A stretch of DNA of 64,000 nucleotides from Aptenodytes patagonicus (Eukaryota > Chordata > Aves > Sphenisciformes > Spheniscidae). How positions within the stretch are numbered: the stretch's first letter is position 1; each line of letters opens with the position of its first letter. A program made the translations under genes and the position numbers. Below are positions 46,301 to 61,300 of the stretch, in pieces. The notes under the pieces are model-generated. The model was not told where the DNA came from, searched no databases, and saw nothing but the letters and a program-made list of their open reading frames with translations. The DNA lies in contig NC_134974.1 in the NCBI RefSeq assembly GCF_965638725.1, positions 744,001 through 808,000 of the forward strand, in the 5' to 3' direction.

Positions 46301-49300
46301 ATGACTGGGGATGGCTTGGAGGACATATTTCTTAAAGAGGAACATATAGAGTCAACACCTGGGAAAAGTTAATTTCAGGAGTCAGTTTATTGACCTCAAA
46401 TACAGGCTTGACAAAGGCAGAGGTTTAGAGATGATCTCTCTTGGTAGGAAGCGTTTAACATGGCTGGTCGATTTTGCTTTATCGAACTGTCCATCAGATA
46501 TTGATGAGGGTACCTTCTGTCAGCACTGATGCTTCTGTAAGTCCCTGGTTTTATTTCACTGCAACGTTCTTGAATTGTAGTCTGATTTGTTCGCAGCTAC
46601 AAACTTTTGAGTGCTTGAGATCTTACACACGGTGTGGTATTCCTCCTCTAGGAGGAGAGTCTTGGGCAGTGATTCACAGAAGTATTTTTTTGCATGACTC
46701 AGAGGTTTGGAGGTTGCTTGATCTGTCTTTTAGCTGGCTTTCAGGGGAAAAAATCTTATAACAAATTTCATCTTTTAGGCTGGTTTTGAATCTCTTTGTT
46801 ACCTATCTCTGAGAGATCTTTAAGGGCTTTAATCAATGAATCACTGTAATGAAGATCAGGAAGTTTTGGCAAATGAGAATGACGTGAGTTGCCTTCTTTC
46901 ATAGACAAGTTGGTAAGGAAACAGGAATTGGTGGAGGCTTGACTCTTACCCTATCAAAACAGTAATTGCTAGAAATCAATCAATTTTTTATGCATAAAGT
47001 TTAAGATGTTTAAATTAATCTGAGGGTATGTATAGCATGATTTAATTGCTGAGGTTAAAAATTGCTAACATGTCCAAAGACATTTCTGACTTTGCTACTG
47101 TAGAAATAATTGACGTTTTTGACCAGACAGGCAGTGGTAACTGGTGATTAAACAGCTGATTTGCAGCAAAATCATTACAGTGTATGTAATTCTGCTTTCT
47201 TCTTCTTTCCATAAGCTTTTTAAAATAGAGTGCAGAAGGGAAATCAATTAATGTGGTGTGGTGGTATAATGCGGCTTGCTAATAATGGAATTAACTAGGC
47301 TAGTATGGTTCTGAGCAGACATCCCAGATCTCATGAAATAATCCCAGAGAGCCTGCTGTTCTGAAACTCTGCTTTCTGTGTTACCTTGCAGAGCAGTGGT
47401 AGAGGCCGTTCATCGGTTGGATCTCATCCTTGGTAATAAGGCAGCGTATCAAGAAGTGTTCAAGCCGGAGAACATCAGCTTGAGGAACAAGTAAGTTGGG
47501 CAGGGCACTTGTTTTTTTATATTTGGCTGGGAAAAATCCATGTGAAGCAACACGTGGAGGTTTTGAATCTGCAGTTTCACCGTGTATTCGATTTGTAGTA
47601 TACCTTTGACCTGGGATCCCTCCAGGTTTTTGAAGCAGAGGCTAGATTTCAGATCTGTATTTGAACAGCACCTAACCATACAGTCCATGGCTGGGGGCTT
47701 TCCTGGGTGTCGTCGTAATACAAATAAGTCATGTTCATGTTGGCCAATGCCTTCCTTGTAATTATCTATAAAAAAGCCTGTGTGGTGAAGAAACTTCTTA
47801 TGTGTGTGTGAAATCTTTTATCGGGTTCAGAGTGTGCCTAGCAGGGATGATTTTTCTTACTAATTTTTTAAGCTGTCAAGACAATTCTTGACATTACTGC
47901 AATTTAGGAAGTTACCGATGGCCAGCTGAGCCAAGGTAGCTGGTTAGGTGTATGGCTTTTCCACATGCTCTTGTGTGGGAGTGATACAAGCTGTACCATC
48001 ACCAGATGGCCTAGCTCATCCATTCAGATTTTCCTCTTCCGTGCTTATGTAGTGGCAGCTGTATTTGAAGCTGCTGTAGCTAAATGTGAATTCTCTGCTG
48101 TCTATCTCAGGCTGCGGGAGCTGTGTGTGAAGCTGATGTTCTTGCATCCAGTGGATTATGGAAGAAAAGCAGAAGAACTGCTCTGGAGAAAAGTTTACTA
48201 TGAAGTTATCCAGCTCATTAAAACAAATAAAAAGGCAGGTATCTATGGCTCTGGCATGAGAAAGTCTCTGGCTCTGCAATGGGTGAGACCAAGTTAAAAG
48301 CTTCATTTGCTTGGAGAAGTTGTGGTCTGAACACAGGGCAGGAAGCCAGGCACTCCTCAATTTTAATCTTGGAGCTGACATATACTTTTTGTCTAGCTGT
48401 GGGCAGGTAAGCTTTAATGATCTGCTGAGAGAGCTGCCATTGCAGAGGATATTTCAACATAATTTGCTTAATTTTTGTCTTCCCATCTTCAAAAGATACA
48501 TCTCCGTGTAGAACGATGGTCTTAAGAGGCTTTGTCAGTGCTGATTGTTTTTACTAGAGTTGATCACTGGAAAATACTCACAGTATTCACACTTGTATTT
48601 TCTAACGCCATGAACTCTCTCCTGGTGATCTGGTTGTCTGAATGTATTTAAGGTGCTCTAACCAGGCACCTTGATTTTTTTTTTTTTTATTTGTTGTTGC
48701 AGCAAGTATTTCTCCTCCTTGATGTTGACTCTTAGTAAATACCACTAGATACAACATTGTTGAGCATGAGGAGGTACAGAACTGTGCAAAACCAATTACA
48801 GCTGAGCTACCCACTATCCTGCTTCATACTTGGTATAACTTTGGTGGCCAGCCTAAAATGTTACCCGGACTGCATTAACATAGTCTCGTTTTTCTTCCCT
48901 CCAGCACATTCACAGCCGTAGCACTCTGGAGTGTGCGTACCGGACTCACTTAGTTGCTGGCATAGGGTTTTACCAGCACCTTCTCCTCTACATTCAGTCT
49001 CACTATCAGCTGGAGCTGCAGTGCTGTATTGACTGGACGCACGTAACAGACCCTCTAATAGGTTAGTGCTTAGTGTGTTGGACTCGTGGGCAAGGCCTGA
49101 ATCCCAGTCAGGAGGCTTCCCCTTGCACTAGTCCATCTTTGTTTCAGCATTCAAGGGATTATCTTCCCCCCCCTCCTCTGTTTAGCCAGTTTTCTGTTTA
49201 GAACAGACTGTCTGTCCTACTCTCTTTTCTATGGCACTGTTTTGTTGTTTTTTTAATACTAAACTAGGGAAGAAAGAAGGGTTTCTAACAGGAAGACAAT

Positions 49301-52300
49301 GCTGTTAGAAAATTCTTTAGTAAGTGTTTGGTGATGGCAGATTTTTATGGAAAATTGAAGAGCTCTTCTGGCTGTACAGAATGTTTTTAAAAGCTTAATT
49401 AAAGCAGACAAACGGGCCATTGGGGGAATGGGTTCTTGAAATCAACAGATTTTTGTCAGCACATCCTATTCACTAGGTGTAAAATATTGCTTCTCCTCTT
49501 GGTGCCCCTTCTGTCTGTGCTCCCTTCACGTACATCCTAGTTGTACTGTGTGTAGCTTTGAAACTGCTGTTGAATCTTGGACTGAGAACATGAGGAAGTT
49601 CCTGTAACGCAGTAAGGTATGTTAGCTGTCTCAGGTAACCGCCTCTGTGCATGCCCTTAGATGCAGGGTAATTTGAGGTATCTTACCTATTAGGGGAGGA
49701 AGAATAAGAGTGTTTACAGTCTTGAAACAGCTCAAGGCTGCGTATGCATTCACATCCTCGATTACCTTGTAATGGTTTGTTCACGTTTGCTCCTGGGTTG
49801 TGCTCAGTGGCCTCAAGGCACGTGTTTCTGTTCGGGTGGGTCCAGGTGAGAAACGGAGCCTCTGTATGTTTTGTGAACTGTATTAGCAAGGGTTTAATTG
49901 ACATTCTTAAAGCTGGCAGCGGGGAGGACAGCAGAAACTGGCATAAGACAAGTTGGTATGTCTTTAGCAATAGAATGTTTTAGTTGCTGGTATCCTATTC
50001 TTAGTTCTGGGAGATGATTGTATCATGATCGGCTTTGAAATGTCGGTTTAAAAGGCAGATGTCCCTGGCAACTGTTGCTTTGAGAAATGTATCTCAGTAC
50101 TGCAGAATTAATAAATTCTCGAAATGCACATTCCAGATGGGTTTGTACCCTGTGGTGCGTGATTGCATTTGGAAGGCTCCCCTTATTCAGGCTTCTTAAT
50201 GTTTTTAGGCTTTTTAATTAAAAGGATGCAGCAGATGAGTATGTAACTGGATAATAGAGATGTAACCTTGCATATGCGGAAAAGATGGGTGTGTAGGAAT
50301 CCCGTATGGACTACAAATTAGGGTGGACACAACTTGATGGTTATATAAATGAGAGCAAGAGGATTCAAAGCAAAAAAGAAAGGGAGGATAGGTCCAATAG
50401 CATGCATGGACAGATTTGAAGGCCATGTATTTGTATAATGCATCTCATACAATGCGCATTAGTACATGGGAACCATTCCTCACTGGTCACTTAAGCCTCC
50501 AGATTTCACTTCCACTCTTTTAAACTAAGCCAAGAGGGGAGCAACTTAGACTGCAGGCTGGACTGGTCTTAAAAGTCTTCCTTTGGGATTCCTGCTTGAG
50601 GAAATTTTCTCCTCCAGAAGGTGGAAGTCCTTGGCAACAGGAAGACTGAACCTAGACTGAATCCATGATACTGGTCTGCCCGGTGGCAGTAAATGTTCTC
50701 TGGAGAGGAAGCGTGAACGTGGTAGCCTTTGCCTCCTGATCTCTGGCTGAACCATGGCCCTGCTGGCTGGGGAGAAGGTGCTGATGGGGAGATGGGAAGC
50801 ACGGTCTTGCCAGCAGCAGTCCCTCCCAGGAACTGAGTCATGTTTGATGGCTTAAGTTAGTTCAGATCAGCTGGCTGGAGCCTTCCCCTGTTGTTTTTGA
50901 CACTTTTCCACTGCCTGAACTGCGCTTTTTTTTTTTTTAAGTTCAGTATAGACTAGACTAGACTAGACTATTGCAGTTGGAAGGGACCTACAGCGATCAT
51001 CTAGTCCAACTGCCTGACCAATTCAGGGCTGACCAAAAGTTAAAACCTGTTATTAAGGGCATTGTCCAAATGCCTCTTTAATGCTGACAGGCTTGGCGCA
51101 TCGACCACCTCTCTAGGAAGCCTGTTCCGGTGTTTTACCACCTTCTCGGTAAAGAAATGCTCCCTAATGTCCAGTGTAAACCTCCCTTGAGGCAGCTTTG
51201 AACCATTCCCACGCGTCCTATCGCTGGATCCCAGGGAGAAGAGATCAGCACTTCCCTCTCCACGTCCCCTCCCCAGGAAGCTGCAGAGAGCAATGAGGTC
51301 GCCACTCAGGCTCCTTTTCTCCAAACTAGACAAGCCCAAAGTCCTCAGCTGCTCCTCAGAGGACATGCCTCCCAGCCCTTCACCAGCTTTGTTGCCCTCC
51401 TCTGGACGCAAAGGCAGTTTTGTTTGGAGACAGTTCTTCCTAACTGACTGTAGCTGCCCTGTCTACAACACAGATTTGCTGTCCTGATTTTTTCCTTGTT
51501 TTACTTCTCTTCTTCCCTTTTTGGTTGGCCAGTCCTAAATCTAGATCTCAGTCTTGAGACAATGAGTTTGTTTCCATCTTCATTGTCGGGGAGGGTACAT
51601 CCATATTGTATGCTACTGCCAGGGGCAAGTGTGCCCAGACTTCGTTCTGGCTTCCAGGGATTTGCGCCGGCTCCTGTCCAAAGGCCTCATTAGCCATGCT
51701 GACAAAATCAGCCTCTCAACAGGCCTTATTAGTTTGTGCTCAATGCTATGTTAACGCGATCACATGGCTTGTAGACAGGAATTGGCCTTTGTCCTCTCAT
51801 CTGAGTGCAAATGGAGCCAGCTCTCCGTGGCATACCTTATAGACAAAGTCTGAGTGACAGTCATTTCAGTTACTGTTAGTGATGCAGCGACATGCACTGC
51901 CCCTAATCACTAGGGAATTGAAGGGGGAGTGGGTGAGCGTCAGTGTCTACGTGTATTTTCTACATTTTGACAACAAGAGTGAACCAGTGCTGGTCTATAA
52001 GATGCTATGGGCGGCAACCAACAGTGTCGTCTGACCATGTGGTCTTTGTTTTCATCTGGTGAAATGTTGGGTGTCTCAGGCAGAGGCGTAGGCTGCTCAT
52101 GCTTTCCAGCAGCCTTTACCCAATGGTGTATGTGATTTCATATTTCTCATGTAGGCTGCAAGAAACCTGTGTCTGCATCTGAGAAGGAGATGGAGTGGGC
52201 ACAGATGGCATGTCACAGATGTCTGGTTTATCTGGGAGATCTAGGTAAGAACAGCATCGTCTTTCAGGGCAACCTGTAATACATTAAAAAGATGGTGCCT

Positions 52301-55300
52301 GTACAGTGCTGTGTCCATTGTTGTTAGGCACCAGCCATAGTTACTTGCAGACACTGGTTTCCCTCGGACACATTTGTCAATGACTGGTGTAAGCTGAAAT
52401 CCTTGTCGATAACTGAACCACTACAAATTGCAGAAGCCTTGTTTTTGGGCAAGTAGATGAGGTGTTTGCTATTGATAAACAGCTGTATCCGTGGCCATGT
52501 AAGAATGGAAGCCTTTGCTTTTATTTATATTATTTGGACAGTGTGAAGGAAACTCAAAGTGGGCTGACTTCTCAGTTCAGACTTGCTTTAAGGTTGCCTT
52601 ATGGAGCTGCTGTCATCAACACAAGTGTGACTGAATCAGATTTGTCAAGCAATATTGTGAATCAATCCAGAGTGGTAGGCCACTGCAGAGCCCCATGTTC
52701 TTTGTCACTGTGTCTGGCTGCATGTCATCCTTTTTAGAGCAGACTTGTCTATCCCACAGTCACGACCTCCTGAAGTGTGTGGCAAGTGTGTCAGCTTCTT
52801 GCTTGATTGTGAACATGTGGGAGTGACGGCAGTGAGAAAACATGTAACTGTGTGAAAAACAACTATTTGAAGTGTGGCGCGGGTAAATGTGCTTGACACG
52901 CAGCAGCCTTCAAGCTCTTGAAAGCTCTTTGGCATTATCGTTGCACGTGAATCAGCCTAAAAATGGCATTGCAAATAAATGTCTTATGGGGGTAGTAAGA
53001 ATGACTTACCTGACTGGTGTGAGAGAAATGTGCTCACCTCTTCACAATGCTTTCACCTAAGGTTTCCGAAATGCCTACTGTTGTCCAAAAAAAAAAAAAA
53101 AAAAAAAAAAATCCACTCTAGGTACAGCCAGGTATTTTATTAGGTTAGCTGACTTGCTTTAGACTTCACACTCTGCTGTGTGAATATAGTCTGTTTGAGG
53201 TACTGGAAAATGGAACACAGCTCTGAGTTATTTCAAGGATAAATGAATCAGCACTTAACACATGGAGCAGAAGAACTTCTTCCTTTTGCTCACATGCTAC
53301 CACAAGTGTTGAGGGATATCCCCTTTGCTTGAAGTGGCAGGGGTTGTGATGTGCGGAATAGTGCAGCTAAAATAAAAGTGCTTCAAATGGGCCTGGCAAA
53401 CCCTGTACGTTTCTGTGTTTTGCCAAGAGCAGTTCTTCTTTGATGGATTTGTTGACTTGGCCAGTATTTCTAGTTTTGTGGTATTTTTCATCTGTAGGGA
53501 AACCGTGCTTCTCTGCAGAAGGGAAGACACTGCCTTCTGGTTTCTGATGTGCGGTGTGTGGTTTTCTTTCAGCTCGCTATCAGAATGAACTGGCGGGTGT
53601 GGACACAGAGTTGCTGGCTGAGCGATTTTACTATCAAGCCCTTTCTGTTGCGCCACAAATTGGTGAGTGAGTTACCATGAATTTTTAGTTGTTAAAATCA
53701 TGTTGCTGCAACCTAAAAACAATACTCCGTGATACTATGCTGGTCAGGTTTATATCCTGCTGCTGAGAGAGGACTGGTTTTATCCTCTGGTTAAAATTAC
53801 TTCCTTCTTTGAGAATCTCTCTCTTGCTGGCAAGCCAAAGAGAGGAGTTAAAGCAAAGGTGCTCTTCACCAGTGACCTCAACTTAGTCATCTGATAACCT
53901 CTGAGAAGCTCAGAGTTCCTTGAATATGGTAAAGTTGTGCTTGTCCGGCTAAGGGAAGATCCAGCTGTCCATTGCCAGAAGCAGAGCATTATTGGTCATC
54001 TCCCTCTTTTTACCCTTGCAAAAAAATCTCACGTGCTGCTTTCTCCTTCGGAAGTGACTACCTTATAAGAACACATTGTGGCAAGAGTTGAGGGCCTGTC
54101 TCATCTTAAAAAGTGTGCAATTCCAGAAAAATGTTTTCTCTGTGCTGTCTTTGCAGAGTTCTCACTGAGTTGTTTGATAGGCTGATCCCAAATACCAATA
54201 CCAACAAAAATTTATGTACCATAGTGAGCTGGAACAGAACTCTTAAATGCTGATAAGGTGATGTCCATGTCAAGAGGAATACAGTGTCAAGGCCATGGCA
54301 GCATTAATACAGAGGAGGAGGCATTGTTTGCTCTGCTTTCTTATGTAGATAACTGGCAGGAAGGTGGGGAGGATCTAAAAGCACCATAAAAACAGAAAAA
54401 AAAACCCCAGGGTGGCAAAAGGATCCAGTAGTCCAGACCTTTGTACTGCAGCTTTGCTACTGTTTGTGTCTCCTGGCTTCCCTCCTGTGTGGAAATGTGG
54501 TGAGAGGGAAAGGATCTGTTTTCTAGCAGGGCCATTGGAGAATTGTAAGTTAATTCCACTGCCCCTCTCTTTCATGACAGGCATGCCCTTTAACCAGTTG
54601 GGGACATTGGCAGGGAGCAAATACTACAATGTGGAAGCTACGTATTGCTACTTACGCTGGTGAGTGTCTGTGAGGATCTTGGCTTTCTGGACAGAGAATC
54701 AGTGCACTGTGGTTGCTGGTGCCAGATTCTTTTCTCCTTCACTTTGGATTTGTGACTGTTTTCAGCGGATGAGTTTCAGGGGAGGGGGAAGAGAGATGGG
54801 TTTATTTCACCCTTGAGCAGGACTGATAATAGGAAAGAGCCTTGGTCAAACCAAAGCGTCATGCTGGTCGCTAAAATACATGTGCAGGGCTGCACTTGGA
54901 GGGCAGGGTTTCATCTGAGACCCTCTGCCTGTGCTAGAGAGCCAGGTCTGAAGGGGAGTGGAGGTGCTGAGTGAGGCACCCTGCATAGTGAGGTGGGTGG
55001 AATTCAGTTATCTGAACATGACCTTAAGGCACAAATTTGAAAAGGTGTGTAAACATTGCAGATAGAGCTGTGGTGCAGCTTGAAGTAGGGTTTGCAGACA
55101 TCAGTGGGAGTTAAATAGCCCAGCATGTTCAAACAAAAGCACTAGGTACCTGTCTTGGTGCTTAGATGTCTGAATAACTTTCTAGTGAGTTAAAGCCATA
55201 AAATGTGAGCAACCTTGTGGCAAAGTAACTTTTGATGTGTTCTATTTTGGTATCTCAGTATCCAGTCTGAAGTGTCCTTTGAAGGTGCCTATGGGAACCT

Positions 55301-58300
55301 GAAGCGGCTGTATGACAAAGCAGCCAAAATGTATCACCAGTTGAAGAAATGTGAAACCAGGAAGTTGTCTCCAAGCAAGAAACGGTAAGAGGGAAAAGAA
55401 AAGGAGAGGGGTGCAGGGTGAGGGTTTGCAATGCCACCAGTGTCATCCTCTGGGCTGAGAGTAGTGTCTTTCTGGGAAGTGGGAACTGGTAGATGGCCCG
55501 TTCGAGGCAGTGACTGTTCCCAGAATTTTGAGAGCCCCAGTCTAGATCCCATTCTTGATCTCTCAGGTCATAATTTCAGGAGAAAAGCTAAATGCTGGCT
55601 AGGTGTAGAATTTGAGGTGAGAGATTTTCTCACTCTCCCCTGGAGGTGGAGACTGCTTATGAGGGTTGAGGCATACTGGTGAAAATTAAAAGTGTATAAG
55701 CTGTCTTTTTTTCTCCAGTTTCATCAGAATGTAGTTTTCAATTGAGACCTGATCTACCTATTAATAGAGCTCTGTTAGTCTAGTCCATCTCTGTGATGGG
55801 TTACCTCCTTTACAGTGTTTTCTTCTCAATCTTTTTAGAGGCAAAGACATTAAGAGGTTGCTGGTGAGCTTTATGTACCTGCAGAGTCTTTTGCAGCCAA
55901 AGAGCAGGTAAGGTTACAGTAGATTGTATCTTCTATTGATAACTCACAGTAGCAGTCATTCAGAATTGGAAGAGACTGTTCCCTGTAGGATAACAGTGCC
56001 TGTGCTGAGGCTTTCTGCCAAAAGGTCCAAGACTTTAGTCTTCTAACCTTGCAGGGAGAGTGAAGGAGACTGTCTTCCAAGGGAGGCTGAAATACCAAAG
56101 GGTTAAATACTTTGTGACTCTGGCTAAATCAAGCCAGTAGCTGAGTGAATGTTGAACTCCTGAGTCTCGCAGCTCATCTCTGTGCTGTATTATGCCTTTG
56201 GTGTTTTCTTGCCTTGTTCAGTCATCAAATGCTTCTTCCTGGCAAGCACTGGATTTAGGCTGATAGGACAGCAAAGAGTCACCGTCTGTACGTGTGCAGA
56301 GCTGTTCGTTGCATTTGGAAATCTGTAACCAAATACCTTGTTCAAAGAAACAAATAGCATAGCCCGTTCATGTTAGCTGTGCAAAGCTTTCCATTTATTC
56401 TGTGTGATTTCCGCCCCCCACCCCCCCTTGGATTTTCTCTGTCTCTGCTGGGAGGTTTTCAGGTGATTGTAAATTAACCTCTTACTGCTTGAAATAGAGC
56501 AGGTGTTTTAAAGGGCTTATACACAGGCTACAGTTAAACTCATCATGGAATAGTTTAGGTTGGAAAGGACCTTCTTAGGGGTCCAGTCCTCCCCCAAAGT
56601 AGGGTCCACTGTGAAAGTAGATTCAAATGCGAAGTCAGATGAGGTTGCTCAGAGCCTCATCCAGCTGAGTTTTTAATGGATCGAAGGACAGGGATTCCAC
56701 ACCTCTCTGGTCCCCCTTCCAGTGTTTGACCACCTTCACTGTGGTGTTTTTTTTTCCTTGCATCTAGTCTCATTTTCCTGTTCTGCAGCCTGTACCCATC
56801 ACTTCCCTTCCTTTTGCTGTGCACCGTTGAGAAGAGTCTTAGTCCTCTAGAACCACCTATTTGGCATCTGAAAACAGAAGATTATACCCCCTGAGCCTTT
56901 TCTCTTTCAGGCTGAACAAACTCGATTCTCTTTGCCTCTTCTCATACCTCATGTTCTCTGTTCCCCTTGACAGTCCTCTGCTGGACTAAGTCCAGCTTGT
57001 CAGCATCTCTTTGTTTGTTTTTTTTTTGTACTGGGGACCCCAAGACTGGATGCAGTACTCCAGATGCCATCTCTTGAGTGCCAGACAGGGTGGGATAATC
57101 ATTTTCCTCAACCTGCTGGCTGTGCCCTTGCTAATGAAGCCCAGTATGGGATTAGCTTTCAAATATTGACTTATAGTGGAGTGGAACTTCAAGGCTCATT
57201 TAATATCCACTTAACACATATTTAGCACGTAAGAAAATTGGAAATTACTTCAGTTTCCCAAGCACGTTGCCCCTGAAAAAGATTTGCTAGATATTTTGCA
57301 GATGGGTTTATTTTGTAACTAGGAGACTCCCATAGCCCGTTACACTGAATTACCGTGGGTGCTTCCTTTGAAGTAGCTAATAGCTACAGAGGATTTTGGA
57401 ATGTTTTTACAGGGCTGCAAGTTAGAGCCATGGGAGGAGGAAAAGTTGTGTCCCCAGTTTGTGCACTGCAATGTAGTCCTTTAACTGAGCAGCGGATCTG
57501 CAACTTTTGCTACCTTCAGCATTGAAGTGCCCTGTGTATCTTAATGGCTACTGCCTGAGCTCCCAGTAAAAAAGTAATATTTTTTTGGTGACTCATCTCT
57601 TTGTAGTATCGTTTGTCTTTAGTTTAGCAGCTTTGGAGAGGAAAACATAATCTGATTCATCTCACTTGCTTCCCATAGCTGTTGTTGCCTACAGTATATT
57701 CCCTGGTGCTTCATCCTGTCTAGTGCTAAAGGATAGCCTAACTGCCAGTTTTGGTTCAGTTTCCATGCAGACATTGCCAGGAGCTTGAGTCTTGAATAAT
57801 AACTCTTGTTTATTTTTGCCTCTTGTTAAGCTCTCTGGATTCTGAGCTGACATCTCTCTGCCAGTCTGTGCTGGAGGATTTCAACCTGTGCTTGTTCTAC
57901 CTGCCTTCTCCTCCTAATCTGAGCTCAGCTAGTGAAGATGAAGAAGAGTATGAGAGCGGCTACTCCTTCCTTCCTGATCTCCTGATCTTTCGCATGGTGA
58001 TCATCTGCCTTATGAGTGTTCACAGCCTCAAGAGGGCAGGTAACCAGTGCTTTATTCAGCAAATTCATTCAGAAATTTAGTGATTAACATTCAGCAGTCC
58101 AGTTAGGCTGAAGATGTTGTCCTAATTGGCATTCATGTTTTGGACTAGTGGTCAGCCTCCTCCACCTCATTACGCTGTCTTGTTGCAGGTTCAAAGCAGT
58201 ACAGTGCAGCCATCGCTTTCACGCTGGCCCTCTTCTCTCACCTGATAAATCACGTCAATATTCGCCTGCAGGCGGAGCTAGAAGAAGGGGAGAATCCAGT

Positions 58301-61300
58301 CCCAGCCTTTCAGAGTGATGGTACAGGTAAGAGAACAGAGTATAAGCTGAGTCTCCCCAGTTGCCTGCCTGTAGGGCTGGCTTTTACTTTTCTTTCCTAA
58401 ATCTCCTGGGCATGCGTTTTGTAGTATAGTACCTGAGTGGTGTTAGAGACATCTTGATCTTTGACTGCTGGGCTGAAATCCCCAAAGATAGGTAATCTGC
58501 TGAGACAGTCTCCACTTAGACGCTCTCTGTGAGTATCAGAATCATCACAGGATGAAAATGTTTGCTTTCCTTGTTGTAAGGAGTTATCTTTCTGTATTTC
58601 TTGGCAGCTCATTCATCATCTGTTTACCCCAATCTGTGCTCCTTATTTTCTGTCTCTCTATTTGCTGTTATTTACTGGACTCTTTTCTTCTCCACTGAGG
58701 AGGTGATCTCAGGTGAAACACCTGGGCAGAGTAGTGTCTGCTCAGCACACCTCATCTCTGCTCAGACAAAAACAGATCTTTAGTTTCCGGGGGATCCTGT
58801 TGAGCAGAGAATGAAACTGCTGAATCTTTTCCCTGCAAACAGTCAATTTGTAATATTTCACCGAACGCAGGACCAGAGTTTACCTCGTCAAAAGCAACAA
58901 TGAATGACTCCTCCCCTGCATGGGTTTTGAAGCTGTCAGGGTGACATAGGGCTGCTGGAAAGTCTGTGAGCATGTTGGTCAAGGAAGGGATTAGATCAAC
59001 TCAGTCTAGTTACAGGGTGGAGTGGCTGGTTTAATCCAGCTGACTGGCACATGCCCTTGCCCTGCTTGGTGGGTCACTTGGTTCTCGGTCTGTAGAAAGC
59101 TGGGGAAAAGATTTAAGATGCAACTGTGTATTTTATGTTGGTCTGGCAGCATTCAGCACTGGGGCTGCCTGATAACGGAGCAGCACAGCTTGGGCAGTAG
59201 GAATCCAGGCTTCCCAAGTCTTTCTGGGCGCCTTTTAGAAAGTGAGTCATTCTTCTAGGGTTGCCCATTACTTGTTCTCTGGTTAAAGACACTAATAGAA
59301 GTGATGGCTGAAATTTGCAGTACTGGTTCCCCAGGCTCAGGGCTGGCAAGCAGCTTGTGTGACGCATCGGGACTTTCTTAACTTGTGGTCTCATTTTAAA
59401 TGCCTGCAGATGACCAGGAGCCACGGGAGCCATTGAACTTGATTGAGAAGGAAGCTGAAGCTGACTTGGCCAATCATCAGCCCAGCGAGGAACAACGGAA
59501 GAATGACTGCAAGAAAAGCAAGAAATACTCCCGCCTCTCCTGTTTGCGTCGCCGCCGCCACCCCCAGAAGGTGGATGAGAGTGACCTGAGCGAGGGCTTT
59601 GACTCTGACTCCAGCCAGGGCTCCACAAAGGGCAGCGATGGCTCAGAAAGTGGCTCAGAGAAGAGTGACGAGGAAGCAGAAGCTGCTTTTGATGTGGAGA
59701 CGGACTCTGACATGAACAGCCAAGAATCTCGGTCCGACTTGGAGGACATGGAGGATGAGCCGGGTGAGGAGGGAAGTGGCCGAGGCAAAAGTGGGCCCAA
59801 AGAGGCCTTAAAAAACTGTGTGGATGGCAGTGGGCTGGGGGACTCCAAGAGCCCAAGCATCTCTAAAATTGAGGCTCTGGATCCAGCAGTCAATGGGCCA
59901 GCTTCCCTGAGCGCTAATGACGCAAGCATAGCCAGTAATCTCCAGGCCATGTCCACCCAGCTGTTTCAGACCAAACGCTGCTTTCGCTTGGCTCCCACTT
60001 TCAGCAACATCCTTCTGAAACCGAACAGTGAACCACCCGTCTTGAAGGATGGAATAGAAAGCAAGCCATGTATCAATGGAGATCTGGAGAAGCCCAGCTT
60101 GTCAGAGCAAGGTAAGGATCAGCAACCTCATTCAAAATATTTGTTGTTGCAGCCCTGTGTAGAAAACTGCAAGCTATAGCAGTCTGTTTGCTAAAATCCA
60201 CCCCTTCTCATGGTTCAAGTTCTCCTTCATCCAGGTTTGGAGGAGCAGGTTGCCCAAGTACTGGGCAGGTCTTGGGTTGGGTGTTTCCTGAAGGAGGAAC
60301 TTTACTCTTACTGCTCGACATCCAGGAATATGTGCACTGAGCAAAGGAAACACCTGCAGCCAGCCGGGGTTATCTGTTGTTCTGCTCAACAGGCTAAATG
60401 CTGAGCAGTTTTGATAATACAGAGGATAATTCCAGCAGGTATTAAAAATTTGGATTATCTTCCTTTTTCCCCATGTAAAATCTCTGTAATCAGATGCTTA
60501 CTAGACCTTCTGGTGATGGACAGTGCAGATGCGGTCCAGGAATTTCTCCATGAGATGTCAGATTACCAACTCTGCAAAGCTCTTGTCAAAGGAGCTTGTC
60601 TGTAAGATGTGACCTAGGTGCATGCGAGTTGAGGGCCTTTTTCTGTGACCCTCTGAATGCTGCCTCGCTGAGTGCTCAGGGCTGAACCCAACTGCAGATG
60701 CACAGCAGGTGGAGCTGCAATGTCTCTATTGCCACACAGCTTAGACAACTGAGTAACGTTCTGGGAAAAAACAGCTTGAAAGGGAGATCTGATGCACTAC
60801 AGGGAGTTGTTTGTATTTCAGATAAAACCACACGGGCCTGTTCAGTCTTGTTTGTCATTCCCCCCAGCTTCCCTGGAGCAAGGAAACATTTTTGTGTCCT
60901 GCTGCCAAATTCAATGGGCCTGCAGCACTGGCAAGATTCAGGCTTTGCCTGGGCCAGGATTTGAAGGGGGAGTATTAGATCATGTTAATGTTTACTGACT
61001 CCTGGCATTGCTTCATAGCCACTTGAAAGAGATGGGGGTAAAGGAAGAAACAAACGATTTTTGGTCTGTTTAACATTTTCCTTCAGTGGGTTACACAGAT
61101 GTTGCAGCTCCAGGCATGTATTTGAATAGCGTGGCCATGATACTTTTATAGATGTAGAAAATGAGAGGTTGAATGAACCAGGTTGAATGAATTAACCCAT
61201 GGGCTTTTTAGCTGAGTTCTCTTTGCCTCAGCTGTACTGTTTCAAAACTTGAGCTATGTAATGGTCTTAACACTCTATCAGGGATGGTTTCTGAATAAAT

